Positions 25,888 to 36,200 of a stretch of 64,000 nucleotides of DNA are shown piece by piece (positions within the stretch are counted from its first letter, which is position 1; each line of letters opens with the position of its first letter). Under the pieces are notes generated by a model. It was not told the origin of the DNA, ran no database searches, and was given only the letters and a program-made list of their open reading frames with translations. This stretch comes from Parapedobacter pyrenivorans. Lineage in GTDB: Bacteria > Bacteroidota > Bacteroidia > Sphingobacteriales > Sphingobacteriaceae. The stretch lies in assembly GCF_014636865.1 (NCBI RefSeq), contig NZ_BMER01000005.1:308584-372583 (forward strand), read 5' to 3'. A program made the position numbers and the translations under genes.

Positions 25888-26262
25888 TTAATCGGGGTGT
25901 TCCGCTAAAACAAATACACCGACATACCAACGCATATGTGCAAGGCAGGGGTGTAATTCTTCCGGCGGAAATTGCCCGATCTTCAGTATAACGGTTTGCC
26001 CTTCACGGTAATTTTCCGTTAGATTAACCGCCGACGCAACCCGATTCTCGCGGTATTCTTCAGTGAATTCGACATCAATCAACCGCGCTAGCCGATCAAT
26101 ATCCTTTTTCTCAAAACGGACCAAAGATCCGCCCGGACAGCCATCAGACGGGCCCAGATAGGTAGTACGGAAAACATCTTCGCCCAAATGCTCGGCTTTA
26201 TCGCACGCTTGAAATGTGAAGAATAGCAATAGGACGGCTAAGGGAAACAAGTTGACTTTCAT
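25888..26262 (-). CDS. Lipoprotein of unknown function
   Basis: Protein of 124 residues with lipobox FQAC (Cys20). The mature part has two further cysteines (GPSDGCPGGSLV and EELHPCLAHMRW), which could form a disulfide, and a C-terminal MRWYVGVFVLAEHP. No family recognised. Confidence 0.65.
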   Translation of the reverse strand: MKVNLFPLAVLLLFFTFQACDKAEHLGEDVFRTTYLGPSDGCPGGSLVRFEKKDIDRLARLIDVEFTEEYRENRVASAVNLTENYREGQTVILKIGQFPPEELHPCLAHMRWYVGVFVLAEHPD

Positions 26263-26363
26263 AATTGGCTATTTTGGTATGTAAAGATAAACGATATCAA
26301 TTGACAGACGAAAAAGAATGACGAAGTGCTACTGGATTATATGCTAAAATTAAGCTGCAATAG

Positions 26364-26540
26364 GTACAACTTTCGGATGCGGAGATTATCACTTATATTT
26401 TCCGTATAATTTGCGGAGAATGTATATCGCCGGAAGAAAGTCAATTAAAGAAGCTTCGCCGCCACAATAAGATTATCAAGCCTGTCGCTTCCGCAAAAGT
26501 GACTACAACAATCATAGATTTGGCTACACTTATTTTATGA
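26364..26540 (+). pseudogene. Possible FecR-like fragment
   Basis: A frame without a start codon reads VQLSDAEIITYIFRIICGEC then ISPEESQLKKLRRHNKIIKP. The pattern (helix, GE-x-SPEE, helix) resembles the N-terminus of FecR-type anti-sigma factors. Nothing else of such a gene is present, and the match is weak. The surrounding 26263-26581 is otherwise empty. Confidence 0.25.
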
Positions 26541-26581
26541 AGTTGCCGGAACTTTGTTTTCAATAAATTGAATAAGGAATC

Positions 26582-27346
26582 ATGAACACAAAAAACAAAA
26601 TCGCAGTCATAACAGGCGGAAGCCGTGGACTTGGAAAGAATATGGCTATCGCAATTGCCAAAAAAGGAATAGACGTGGTAATAACTTACAACAGCAACAA
26701 AGAAAAAGCCGAGGAAGTGGTTAGCGAAATCCAGTCGCTAGGACAAAACGCATTTGCCTTTCAGCTGGACACGAGAAAGGTAGGCACGTTTGATGCTTTT
26801 ATCGAAGCGGTAACCGACCACCTACAAGAAAAAACAGGTAGTCCGAATTTTGACTTCCTCATCAACAATGCAGGAACGGCGCTGTATGCCCCCATTACCG
26901 AGGTTACCGAGAACCAAGTGGAGGAGATGTTTGACATACATTATAAAGGGATGTTTTTCTTAACGCAAAAAGCGTTGCCGTTCATCAACGCCGGCGGGGG
27001 AGTTATTAACGTTTCATCCGGATTGACCCGGTTTACCTTGCCGGGCTCTTCCGTATACGCTTCTGTCAAAACTGCCGTGGAAACCTTTACACGCTATCTG
27101 GCCAAGGAATTGGGCGAACGAAGAATCCGGGCCAACGTAGTCGCTCCCGGAGCAATTGAAACTGACTTCGGCGGCGGAAGAACGCGTGATAATAAGGACA
27201 TCAACGCGATGATTGCGGGAAATACCGCACTTGGCAGGGTGGGTTTGCCCGATGACATCGGCGGTGTAGTAGCCTTTTTGTGTACCGAAGAGGCGTATTG
27301 GATCAATGCGCAACGCATTGAAGTTTCGGGCGGACAATCGCTGTGA
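26582..27346 (+). CDS. Short-chain dehydrogenase/reductase (SDR)
   Basis: NAD(P)-dependent oxidoreductase of 254 residues, classical SDR: TGGSRGLG cofactor loop (11-18), NNAG, the active-site Ser in INVSSGL, YASVK with catalytic Tyr and Lys, and APGAIETDFGG. The C-terminus RIEVSGGQSL is typical of FabG-like enzymes. It is followed 18 bp later by an AraC-type regulator, matching the aldo/keto reductase plus AraC pair at 20091. Confidence 0.93.
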   Translation: MNTKNKIAVITGGSRGLGKNMAIAIAKKGIDVVITYNSNKEKAEEVVSEIQSLGQNAFAFQLDTRKVGTFDAFIEAVTDHLQEKTGSPNFDFLINNAGTALYAPITEVTENQVEEMFDIHYKGMFFLTQKALPFINAGGGVINVSSGLTRFTLPGSSVYASVKTAVETFTRYLAKELGERRIRANVVAPGAIETDFGGGRTRDNKDINAMIAGNTALGRVGLPDDIGGVVAFLCTEEAYWINAQRIEVSGGQSL

Positions 27347-27364
27347 TTTTTTTACCTTAGTGGG

Positions 27365-28279
27365 ATGAAGCCGTTAGCAATTAAAACCATCAGCGAATTT
27401 CATCAGCTGCACCGGCTGGCACCACCTGAGCATCCACTCATTAGCATAGTGGATTACGGCCAGGTGGCAGAGGCCAAAAGAAACAATCCGATGCCACCGC
27501 TGGTTGCTGAGTATTATTCGATCTCGGTAAAACGTGGGTTGAACGGAAAAATGCGCTATGGCCAGCAGGAATACGATTTTGATGAGGGCGTGATGTATTT
27601 TTTGGCTCCGAAGCAGGTATTGCATGCATCGCCGGCTCCGGATGAAAATTCCCATCCTTCGGGTTGGATTCTGTTGATTCATCCGGATTTTCTGTGGGGA
27701 ACGTCACTTGCCAAAGCCATCAAACAATACGAGTTTTTCGATTATTCGGTAAGCGAGGCGTTATTTCTTTCGGAAAAGGAGGAAGCGACCCTCAATGGGA
27801 TAATTGCCAACATTAAACAGGAATATCACGCCAATATTGATAAATTCAGTCAGCGTATTATTATTTCGCAAATTGAAACCTTATTGAATTATTCGGAACG
27901 CTTTTATGAACGGCAATTCATTACCCGGAAAATAACGAATCACCAAGTTTTAAATCGTTTGGAAGATTTGCTGGATGATTATTTTAACAGTCATGATCTC
28001 ATGTTAAAAGGAGCACCAACGGTCCATTTTGTGGCAGATGAATTGAATGTGTCGCCTAATTATTTAAGTGGTTTATTAAAAGTGCTAACCGGGCAAAGTA
28101 CCCAGCAGCATATCCACGAAAAGTTGATCGAAAAAGCGAAAGAAATATTATCAACGACCAATTTATCGGTTAGTGAAATCGCTTATGAACTCGGCTTTGA
28201 ACACTCGCAATCGTTCAGCAAACTGTTTAAAGCAAAAACCAATCAATCGCCTTTGGAATTCCGGCAGGCGTTTAATTAA
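27365..28279 (+). CDS. AraC-family regulator next to SDR
   Basis: Transcription factor of 304 residues, close paralogue of the regulator at 21095. It shares GKMRYGQQEYDFDEGVMYFLAPKQV in the sensing domain, FSQRIIISQIETLLNYSERFYERQFITRK in the linker, and the AraC HTH pair ending LSVSEIAYELGFEHSQSFSKLFKAKTNQSP. It probably controls the SDR gene. Confidence 0.93.
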   Translation: MKPLAIKTISEFHQLHRLAPPEHPLISIVDYGQVAEAKRNNPMPPLVAEYYSISVKRGLNGKMRYGQQEYDFDEGVMYFLAPKQVLHASPAPDENSHPSGWILLIHPDFLWGTSLAKAIKQYEFFDYSVSEALFLSEKEEATLNGIIANIKQEYHANIDKFSQRIIISQIETLLNYSERFYERQFITRKITNHQVLNRLEDLLDDYFNSHDLMLKGAPTVHFVADELNVSPNYLSGLLKVLTGQSTQQHIHEKLIEKAKEILSTTNLSVSEIAYELGFEHSQSFSKLFKAKTNQSPLEFRQAFN

Positions 28280-28353
28280 AAAAGTTGACTGAGACCCGAC
28301 AGGGCGGATAGGAAGGAATGCAAATGTACCTTTAACCAAACTTCACAATCGCT

Positions 28354-28743
28354 ATGCTCATCGTTACCTGTGCAGTCATCATCCAGCACGGCAAAATACT
28401 GATCTGCCAGCGCAGCAGCACTATGGACTTGCCACTGAAATGGGAGTTTCCGGGAGGCAAGGTGGAGCCTGGGGAAGATGACGCACTGACCATCGTGCGT
28501 GAGATAACCGAGGAGCTGCATTTGGAGATTGAAGTGGTAAGACGGCTCCAACCGGTGGAACACGATTACCCGGCCTTTCGGATTCGATTGGTGCCTTTTG
28601 TGGCCCGCGTGATCGGCGGCCAACTACGGCTGGAAGAACACGCGGATGCCAGGTGGGTAACCGTAGATGAGCTGGCCGGATACGACTGGGCGCCGGCGGA
28701 TGTGCCGATTGTGGAGGAGGTGAAAGGAGCAATTCGGTTTTAA
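28354..28743 (+). CDS. mutT: Nudix hydrolase, MutT/CTP-type
   Basis: Protein of 129 residues, cytoplasmic, predicted to hydrolyse oxidised or unwanted nucleoside triphosphates. The Nudix box GGKVEPGEDDALTIVREITEEL (34-55) is complete, with the REITEE metal site. The N-terminus VTCAVIIQHGKILICQRSS and the C-terminus DWAPADVPIVEEV fit the MutT/8-oxo-dGTP diphosphatase group. It stands alone. Confidence 0.92.
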   Translation: MLIVTCAVIIQHGKILICQRSSTMDLPLKWEFPGGKVEPGEDDALTIVREITEELHLEIEVVRRLQPVEHDYPAFRIRLVPFVARVIGGQLRLEEHADARWVTVDELAGYDWAPADVPIVEEVKGAIRF

Positions 28744-28893
28744 CATATAAGGCACTGCCTTTATCTGTCTCTCGTTCAATGCGAGTGTCTATTCCAATTT
28801 ACAGCGGTGCAGACATTTTCACACGTAGAAATGGGTATTTATAAAATCCGTATGATAAGGAAATTTGCTACCTTTAACCATGAACCAACGAAT

Positions 28894-29181
28894 ATGAAAA
28901 GGGCTTCCGGCATTTTGGCTTATTTATCGCTGTTGCTCAACATTGCTTACCTATCGCTTTGGATAGGTGTATTTAATGCTTATGAAGGTAGACCTTTTGA
29001 GGAGGTAAAGGCTAAATTTGAATCTTTTATGCCGTTTTCGCACGGGTGGACGGTATTCCTCCTTATATTGCTCTCGGTTTTTTCGTTGATTATCTTGGCG
29101 CGGAAGCCAGCCGTACTCCCCAAAATACTGGCAGTTTTGCAATCCTTTTTCGTGTTTATGTATATTTGGCAGTTTTTATAG
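28894..29181 (+). CDS. Small membrane protein
   Basis: Protein of 95 residues with three hydrophobic helices (ILAYLSLLLNIAYLSLWIGVF, TVFLLILLSVFSLIILA, ILAVLQSFFVFMYIWQFL). The frame is open from 28807, but ATG 28894 gives a normal membrane-protein N-terminus and follows a TACCTTTA box at about 28869. Function unknown. Its 3' end is duplicated at 22826. Confidence 0.6.
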   Translation: MKRASGILAYLSLLLNIAYLSLWIGVFNAYEGRPFEEVKAKFESFMPFSHGWTVFLLILLSVFSLIILARKPAVLPKILAVLQSFFVFMYIWQFL

Positions 29182-29194
29182 CCATAGGTAAGTA

Positions 29195-29545
29195 TTACCT
29201 ATGCGAAAGGATATTTACCGTTTTGCCGAAAGGATCCTTTACATAGAATCTTCTGACTCCCCAGGGTTCGTTTGCTGGGCCATAGATAATCGGAAATCCC
29301 GCATCTTTCATTTTACCGTGTATTTCACCAACGTCATCAACCTCTATGGAAATATCAGGAACCGGCGTACCAGACCCGCCTTGGGTAGCGAAGCTGATTT
29401 GGACCTGCATCTTGTTGTCCGTACCGTAAGTGCGGATCCACGTCTGATCCATCAGTACCTCCAACCCGAGGATTTCGCCATAGAAAAGCTGCGCTGCTTC
29501 GATGTTTGCCGTTGCCGTGTTTACAACAATTCTTCGTACCGCCAT
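29195..29545 (-). CDS. VOC-family protein (glyoxalase/bleomycin-resistance fold)
   Basis: Protein of 116 residues with the two beta-alpha-beta-beta-beta units of the VOC fold: IVVNTATANIEAAQLFYGEILGLEV and then DISIEVDDVGEIHGKMKDAGFPI, RRFYVKDPFGKTVNIL. The metal ligands usual for glyoxalases are incomplete: the first position is Val rather than His, so activity is unsure. Converges on the 28894 gene with a 13-bp gap. A scrap of its C-terminus lies at 25646. Confidence 0.85.
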   Translation of the reverse strand: MAVRRIVVNTATANIEAAQLFYGEILGLEVLMDQTWIRTYGTDNKMQVQISFATQGGSGTPVPDISIEVDDVGEIHGKMKDAGFPIIYGPANEPWGVRRFYVKDPFGKTVNILSHR

Positions 29546-29708
29546 GGCGCAAAGATAATTAATGGATAAAATGCAGACAACACTGGTAGATAAAGCTGCA
29601 TAGGCATAGGATTTGAAAATGGCACGATACTGATATCGGCTCGTGATTAGCCGTCAATTAATGACTATATTGGGGAAGTATAGAGTTAGTACCCAATAAA
29701 AAACTAAA

Positions 29709-30857
29709 ATGCAGCGACGAGAAATGATAAAACATGCTGGGGCGCTGGCCTTGGGGCTGACGGGTTTGCCTTTGCTGCCAGGAGGGAAAATGCTGGCTGC
29801 CGCGCCAACCAATGCGCTTCCGCGATGGAAGGGATTTAATGTGCTGGACTTCTTTAACCCCGACCCGAAGCATCGGCGGCAGCACACCACGCAGGAACAC
29901 TTCCGCTGGATGGCGGATTGGGGTTTCGACTTTGTACGTGTGCCGATGGCTTATCCCTATTATGTGCGTTTCGACCGGTCGAGGCCCATTATGCCACATG
30001 AAGTATACCAAATCGATGAACAGCAGGTGCAGCATGTGGTGGATTTGGTGGAGCATGCCAACCGTTGCGGCTTGCATGTGTGTTTAAACCTGCACCGGGC
30101 GCCCGGATTTTGTATAAATGCGGGATTTGAAGAACCTTACAACCTGTGGAAGGACCCCGAGGCCATGGAAGCGTTTGTATTCCATTGGGCATACTGGAGT
30201 AAACTCTTCCGTGCGAAAACACGCGATCAAATCAGTTTTGATTTGCTGAATGAACCTTGTTTGCGTGAGGACATGAACGATCAGTTTTCACAGCGCAGTG
30301 CCGTACCGAAAGAACGGTACCGCAGCTTGATTGTAAAAGGCTGCGAAACGATACGTGCATCCGATCCGGGCCACCTGGTCATCGCCGACGGCAATAACAT
30401 CGGCAATGAGGTGATCGATAATATCCTGGATTTGGACGTGGGCCAAAGCTGTAGGGGATACGCACCGGGACTGGTATCCCATTACAAGGCGCCTTGGGTA
30501 TTCGAGCATCCCGAGCACCTACCCGAAGTGACGTGGCCGAGCGTGGAAAACGGGCAGGTGCACGACAAGGCTTGGCTACGGGAGCAATTTGCGCCGTGGA
30601 TAGCATTGGTGGAGCAAGGAGGGGGGGTGCATTGCGGGGAATGCGGTGCTTGGAAAGAAACGCCCCATCATGTTGCCTTGGCCTGGATGGACGATATGTT
30701 TTCCGTACTGACTGAACACGATATCGGATTTTCGCTTTGGGAATTTGACGGAACGTTCGGCATCCTCAATTCGGAAAGGAAAGACGTGGCATATGAAGAT
30801 TGGTATGGGCAAAAGCTGGACCGGAAAATGCTTGACCTATTGACGAAGTTTGTGTAA
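29709..30857 (+). CDS. GH5-family glycoside hydrolase
   Basis: Secreted glycosidase of 382 residues. The N-terminus MQRREMIKHAGALALGLTGL is a Tat-like signal. The (beta/alpha)8 GH5 domain shows VRVPMAYPYY, LNLHRAPGF, the acid/base Glu182 in DLLNEPC, and the nucleophile Glu311 in GECGAW, then FSLWEFDG. The overall pattern fits endo-beta-1,4- or exo-1,3-glucanase-like subfamilies; substrate unknown. It stands alone, not in a SusCD locus. Confidence 0.9.
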   Translation: MQRREMIKHAGALALGLTGLPLLPGGKMLAAAPTNALPRWKGFNVLDFFNPDPKHRRQHTTQEHFRWMADWGFDFVRVPMAYPYYVRFDRSRPIMPHEVYQIDEQQVQHVVDLVEHANRCGLHVCLNLHRAPGFCINAGFEEPYNLWKDPEAMEAFVFHWAYWSKLFRAKTRDQISFDLLNEPCLREDMNDQFSQRSAVPKERYRSLIVKGCETIRASDPGHLVIADGNNIGNEVIDNILDLDVGQSCRGYAPGLVSHYKAPWVFEHPEHLPEVTWPSVENGQVHDKAWLREQFAPWIALVEQGGGVHCGECGAWKETPHHVALAWMDDMFSVLTEHDIGFSLWEFDGTFGILNSERKDVAYEDWYGQKLDRKMLDLLTKFV

Positions 30858-30935
30858 ACACGTAGCACTACGGAAAACACGGATTGCGGTGTAGTACGGA
30901 GAAATACGCATTGGCCACACGCTACTTTTGTGGCG

Positions 30936-31484
30936 ATGAAAACACTGCTATTACTTTGTGCTGCTTTGCTAACAAGCGGAAAAACGACCCCCGAAGCAAC
31001 CTTGCCCGCCGATGGCACCTATTTTTACGGTACGCTCAACGGAAAGAAGTTTACCGGCAGGCCGGGCGAATTTTACTACTGGTTTGCAGGCGAAGATTTG
31101 TTTCTGTCTTGTAATTTTTCGGAAAGCGAAATGTTCTATGCAGCGATAAACGGCATGGGGGCCAACGCCCGGACGGGTACGTTTGCCTGGTACGACGGAT
31201 CTTCCTATGCAGGGCAGAAAGGTAAAGCCATCCTACAGCAGATCATTCACGGAGACTCCTATTTTCGCCCAGATACGTGGCGGAAAGTATGTGAAACCGG
31301 CGAGCATACGAAATATCAGGCATCCGAAGGCGGCATCACAATCTCCAAGATTGAAACGGCCAACGGTGAGACCTACCTCGAAGGCACGATGACAGCGACT
31401 TTGTGGGATAACCGGACTCGGTGCAATGCCGCGAAGACTGCCGACGTAACGATTTCCTTCCGCATCGCTGAATCCAAGCTGTAG
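30936..31484 (+). CDS. Secreted hypothetical protein
   Basis: Protein of 182 residues with a short signal (MKTLLLLCAALLTSG). The mature part is beta-rich (GTYFYGTLNGKKFTGRPGEFYYWFAGEDLFLSCNFS ...) and ends VTISFRIAESKL, typical of small Bacteroidota exported proteins. Start 30936 is chosen over 30930 because a TACTTTTG box sits only about 10 bp upstream. Confidence 0.6.
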   Translation: MKTLLLLCAALLTSGKTTPEATLPADGTYFYGTLNGKKFTGRPGEFYYWFAGEDLFLSCNFSESEMFYAAINGMGANARTGTFAWYDGSSYAGQKGKAILQQIIHGDSYFRPDTWRKVCETGEHTKYQASEGGITISKIETANGETYLEGTMTATLWDNRTRCNAAKTADVTISFRIAESKL

Positions 31485-31618
31485 CATCACAGGGTTCGAA
31501 TGGCGCTCAATAGCGTTCTGGTACAACCGAGCTACTAGGCGTAACCGTTAGGTAGGCAAACCATAATATTGAGGTAACATGGGCATGCTATTTTTGCGAA
31601 AAAATAGACGAATCGCTC

Positions 31619-33193
31619 ATGTACAGAAAGACAGTCATCTCACTCGTTTGCCTAGTTGCTTTTTCCGGCGCATGTTTTGGGCAGTTCAGGATATCGCCCT
31701 ACCTGCTGCCTGCTGATAGCGCGGGCGCAGTACGGCTCACTTGGTTTACCGATGAGGAGGTACCGGGTAAACTGGCCGTGTGGGAACTGCATGCGGCAGA
31801 TACCCAATATTACGCACCGGCATCGGTTCTTGTAAAGGCGCTGGACTACTCGGCGCTGGAAGAATCCGAACGGGATAGCTTTCCGGACATGTTTCGCAAT
31901 GCCAACTGGAAGCACACGGTGGTATTGAAAGGCCTGAAGCCAAGGGCAACCTATGGATACCAGGTGATACAGGGTGCGGAGCGCTATACCAATGAGTTTG
32001 CCGTTGCACCGGAGAAGGGCCGGCGAGAACGCATCCGGTTTGTGGCATTTGCCGATAGTGAGACTGACCCGGAAGGCCGGCATACCAAGCGCCCGTGGAC
32101 AGCAGGGAAACAGGCACCGGAGAGTTCTGGCCGGCCGCAGGGTCTGGATAACTACCTGCTCACCGAGACGGCCGGTTTCAAAGCAAACCTGAGGCAAATC
32201 AAGATGGAAAAGCCGGACTTTATCGTGCTACCGGGGGATATTGTGCAGGGAGGGGGCTACCAGCGTGCCTGGGACGAATTTTTCTTCCACACGGCGGGCA
32301 AATTCGATGATGTGCTTGGCCAGGCGCTGCTGCTGCCGGCGATCGGCAACTGGGAAAATTTCGGCGCGCGCAACGGCGGTTATGATCCGCAGGCGGTGTT
32401 TCAATCCAGGGCTAAGTACAAAGCCTACTTTTCGCTGCCTGGCAATGGACACCGAAGTTATCAAGACACCTATTACCGCGCCGACTATGGGCCGGTAACC
32501 GTTATTACGCTGGATTCATCCAACGGGTTGCCCGACAGTACGGACAACGATACCAACATCAACATCAGCGCATCGACCTATCCGGGCGATGACCTGCCCG
32601 ACATCAGCCGCGGCTCTGAGCAATGGAAATGGGCAGAGGCACAGTTGAGGGATGCTCATGAGGCTGGTCAGTTGATCTTCGTGCAGTTCCACCACATCCC
32701 GTACTCCAGCGGTGGGCACATTTTGCCGCTGACCGCGGAAAAGAGCTCGGGGCAAGCGGGTGTGCCGATGCGCGCGTATACCCCGATGTTTAAAAAATAC
32801 GACGTCGTGGCGGTAATCTGCGGGCACAACGAGTCGCTGGAGCATTCGCTGGTAGATGGTATCCACTTTTGGGATGTGGGCATCGCCGGCGATGGGCTCG
32901 GATATTCGCTTGACGACTTGGACCCGCGCCGTTTCAATAAATACCGGCAGTGGGTGGCCCACGTCGATGCGCCGGAAAACTGGCGCGGACGCCAACTCCT
33001 TTCGGGAGGCAAACATTACGGGCATCTGGTGGTAGACGTTGTGCCGAAAGGAACACAGGGCTATGAGGTAACCATGACCCCGCAGTATATTTTTCCGCTC
33101 ACGGATGAGTCGGGGCAGGTGATTGCTACGGAAACGCGGATTTATGACCATGTAGTCACCACGTCGTTGCGGATACCGCCAGTACGCCAGTAA
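31619..33193 (+). CDS. Metallophosphoesterase-like secreted protein with altered metal motifs
   Basis: Protein of 524 residues with signal ending CFGQ (21), an N-terminal fibronectin-like domain (about 25-130) as in purple acid phosphatases, and a calcineurin-like domain (140-430). Motifs are recognisable but changed: DSE (146-148) for DxH, GDIVQ (206-210) for GDxxD/Y, GNWE (243-246) for GNHE, FHH (357-359) intact, and GHNE (402-405) for GHxH. Several metal ligands are therefore missing or replaced. It may bind metal differently or act as a binding protein. It lies just upstream of the SusC-SusD-EEP group on the same strand, suggesting a phosphoester-related role. Confidence 0.82.
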   Translation: MYRKTVISLVCLVAFSGACFGQFRISPYLLPADSAGAVRLTWFTDEEVPGKLAVWELHAADTQYYAPASVLVKALDYSALEESERDSFPDMFRNANWKHTVVLKGLKPRATYGYQVIQGAERYTNEFAVAPEKGRRERIRFVAFADSETDPEGRHTKRPWTAGKQAPESSGRPQGLDNYLLTETAGFKANLRQIKMEKPDFIVLPGDIVQGGGYQRAWDEFFFHTAGKFDDVLGQALLLPAIGNWENFGARNGGYDPQAVFQSRAKYKAYFSLPGNGHRSYQDTYYRADYGPVTVITLDSSNGLPDSTDNDTNINISASTYPGDDLPDISRGSEQWKWAEAQLRDAHEAGQLIFVQFHHIPYSSGGHILPLTAEKSSGQAGVPMRAYTPMFKKYDVVAVICGHNESLEHSLVDGIHFWDVGIAGDGLGYSLDDLDPRRFNKYRQWVAHVDAPENWRGRQLLSGGKHYGHLVVDVVPKGTQGYEVTMTPQYIFPLTDESGQVIATETRIYDHVVTTSLRIPPVRQ

Positions 33194-33298
33194 TTTTTTA
33201 GCATGTTCTCCTAAAACAAACATAGGCTTAATATCTCCGTCACATTGCCTGTTTAGGTTTGCCGGCGAAATACAGAACGAACTAATTTTTTAACAACA

Positions 33299-36200
33299 AT
33301 GAAAGTAGGTGTACCAATAGGTTTATTGGCAGGGACGATATTGTCGTTTCCATTTCTTGGAGAGGCCGCTACGGCTTTTTTAGCAAGCAGCAACGTGCCG
33401 ATTGCAAACAGCAGGCAGCAGACAACACTTTCGGGGCGGGTGGTGGACGGCAATGGTCAGCCGGTTCAAAACGCTACGGTTGCCATCCAAGGCGCAGGCA
33501 AAGCCGCGTCTACAGATGAAAACGGACGGTTCGCCCTGGAATCCGATCGGACAGATGCGACGCTGGTGGTATCTTATGTCGGCTTTGAGACCAAGACTTA
33601 TCAAGTGAGCGGCAGTACGCGTGACATGGTCATCCAGCTGGATAGCAAGAACGATTTGGAAGAGGTGGTGGTGGTTGGTTACGGCACCCAAAAGAAAATC
33701 AACCTTACCGGAGCGGTATCCCAGATTAGCTCAGAAGTGCTTGAAAACAGGCCTCAGCCTAACCTGACCCGCATGCTCCAGGGCACGCTGCCAAACCTCA
33801 ACCTGAGGATGGCAGACGGCGGGCCCACGCGTGGCGCCGCATTTAACGTGAGGGGGATAACCTCTATCGGAGCGGGCGGTAATGCGCTGGTGCTGATCGA
33901 TGGCGTGGAAGGGGATCCTAACTTCGTGAATCCCAATGACGTGGAAAGCGTGACTGTCTTGAAGGATGCTTCTTCTGCCGCCATTTATGGCTCCAGAGCA
34001 GCGTTTGGCGTGGTGCTGATTACGACCAAAAGCCCGGCCGATGGCAAGTCTACGCTCGACGTAAGGGTGAGCCAAACGGTCAATGAGCGTACGGTAGTGC
34101 CTAATCTGGTGACAGATGGTTATACCTGGGCCAAAAATTTCGATGATGCGTTTTACGCCTGGTATGATTATAAGACACATCCCATCACCATCAATGCCAA
34201 TTTTCCGTTCTCGCTGGAATGGCTGGAGCGGCTGAAAAACCATGACCCTGCTCAGGGTGAGGCGGTGTATAACGAATCGCTGGGGCGATATGAATACTTT
34301 GGCAGTACCGACTGGTTTGCCACCCTGCACAGGGATAGAATGCCTGCCACGGAAGCTTCCATCAGCGCATCCGGGGGAAATGACCGGGCACGATATTTCG
34401 TATCGGGGCTTTACTACCATCAAGACGGGATATTCAGGCACTCTCCGGACGATTTTGATAAGTGGAATGTGCGGGCAAAGGGAGAGGTAGACCTGAACGA
34501 TTGGCTTTCGTTCGACAATAATGTCGATATCAGTACATACCAATACGGCTATCCGTTGCTTGCTAATGGTGATGCCGGTATCTGGAGGTATTGGGCCGTA
34601 TCGGGCTTTCCCGTTGCTACGATGTACAATCCCGACGGCACGTTTACCCGGCAGGCGGTTGAATCGGGCGCTTCTTTTGTGGATGGCAGCAGCCGTTCGG
34701 ATCAGGACCGGTTTTTCGTGAGAACCACACCGAGCCTGACAGCCAAGCCCTTTGGCGATCTGGTAACATTTAAGGCTAACTTTACCTACGCCAAGACTTT
34801 CAATAAGGACAAGCGCTACAATAACTTTCTGTATAGCAGTGACGCACCCGGGCAAACGGCCCGGTTTGGGAATAGTTTGTACCGGACTTTATCTGACAAT
34901 ACGACCTATTGGGGATCCAACATTACGGCCGACGTGAAAAAGACCTTTAACGATGTGCATGATCTGGGAGTTTTGGTAGGATATAATATTGAATCTAACC
35001 GGTGGGAAAATTTCGATGCGCAACGGGATGGCATTTTGGTGCCTGACAAGCCTGATTTCAACCTGATGGACGGACTGAACTACAACATCGCGGGGGGAGG
35101 TAACGAGTGGAAATACTTGGGGCTGTTCTATCGATTGACCTATGCCTATAAAAACCGGTACCTGCTGGAGTTCAATGGCCGTTATGATGGGTCTTCAAAG
35201 TTCCCCGACAATCAGCGCTATGGATTCTTCCCCTCGGCTTCTGCCGGTTGGAACATCTCCGAGGAGCCGTTTATGGCTAGCAGCCGCACCTGGCTGGATA
35301 ACCTGAAACTCAGGGCTTCTTACGGATCACTCGGAAACGGAAATGTTGCGCCTTACCGGTATATGGAAACCATGTCTGTATCCAAAACCAGTGTTATCCT
35401 GAATGGGGTGCAGACGCCTTATACATCCATTCCGGGCGTGATTCCGGACGGATTGACCTGGGAAAAGGCCACCACGCTAGACTTGGGTATGGATGCTACC
35501 CTTTTTTCGGGAAGGTTTAACCTGACGTTTGACTGGTACAGCCGCATCACCACGGATATGTTTACGGTGGGGCAACCACTGCCTAACGTATTTGGAGCGG
35601 CGGTGCCTTTCGGCAACTATGCCGACCTGAAAACAAACGGCTGGGAACTGACGCTGGGCTGGAAAGATCAATTTGACGCAGGCGGAACTCCGTTTCACTA
35701 CAGCGTATCCGGCTCGCTTTGGGATAACCAGTCTGAAATCCTCAAATTCAATAACCCGACCAAGTTGATTTCCACGTATTACGAGGGCATGAAGGTTGGA
35801 GATATCTGGGGGTATGAAACGCTTGGATTCTTCGCTTCAGACGAGGAGGCGGCGAACTGGGCAGATCAGAGCTTTCTGCTGAACTCGAATACAAACGAAT
35901 ACCTGGCGGGCGACCTGAAGTTTGCCGACCGGAATGGTGATGGGGTGATTAACCAGGGCAAAAACACCGTAGACGATCCGGGAGACCGGATGATCATCGG
36001 TAACAACTCGCCGAGGTATCAGTATGGTTTCAACCTGTCTGCCAATTGGAAAGGCGTGGGACTTTCGGCCTTTGTGCAAGGCATTGCCAAACGCGACTGG
36101 TACTTTGCTCCTGAGGCCGACCTGTTTTACGGACCGTATAACCGGCCCTATGGCTTTCAGCCGAAGATCATGATGGATGACTATTGGACACCGGAAAATC

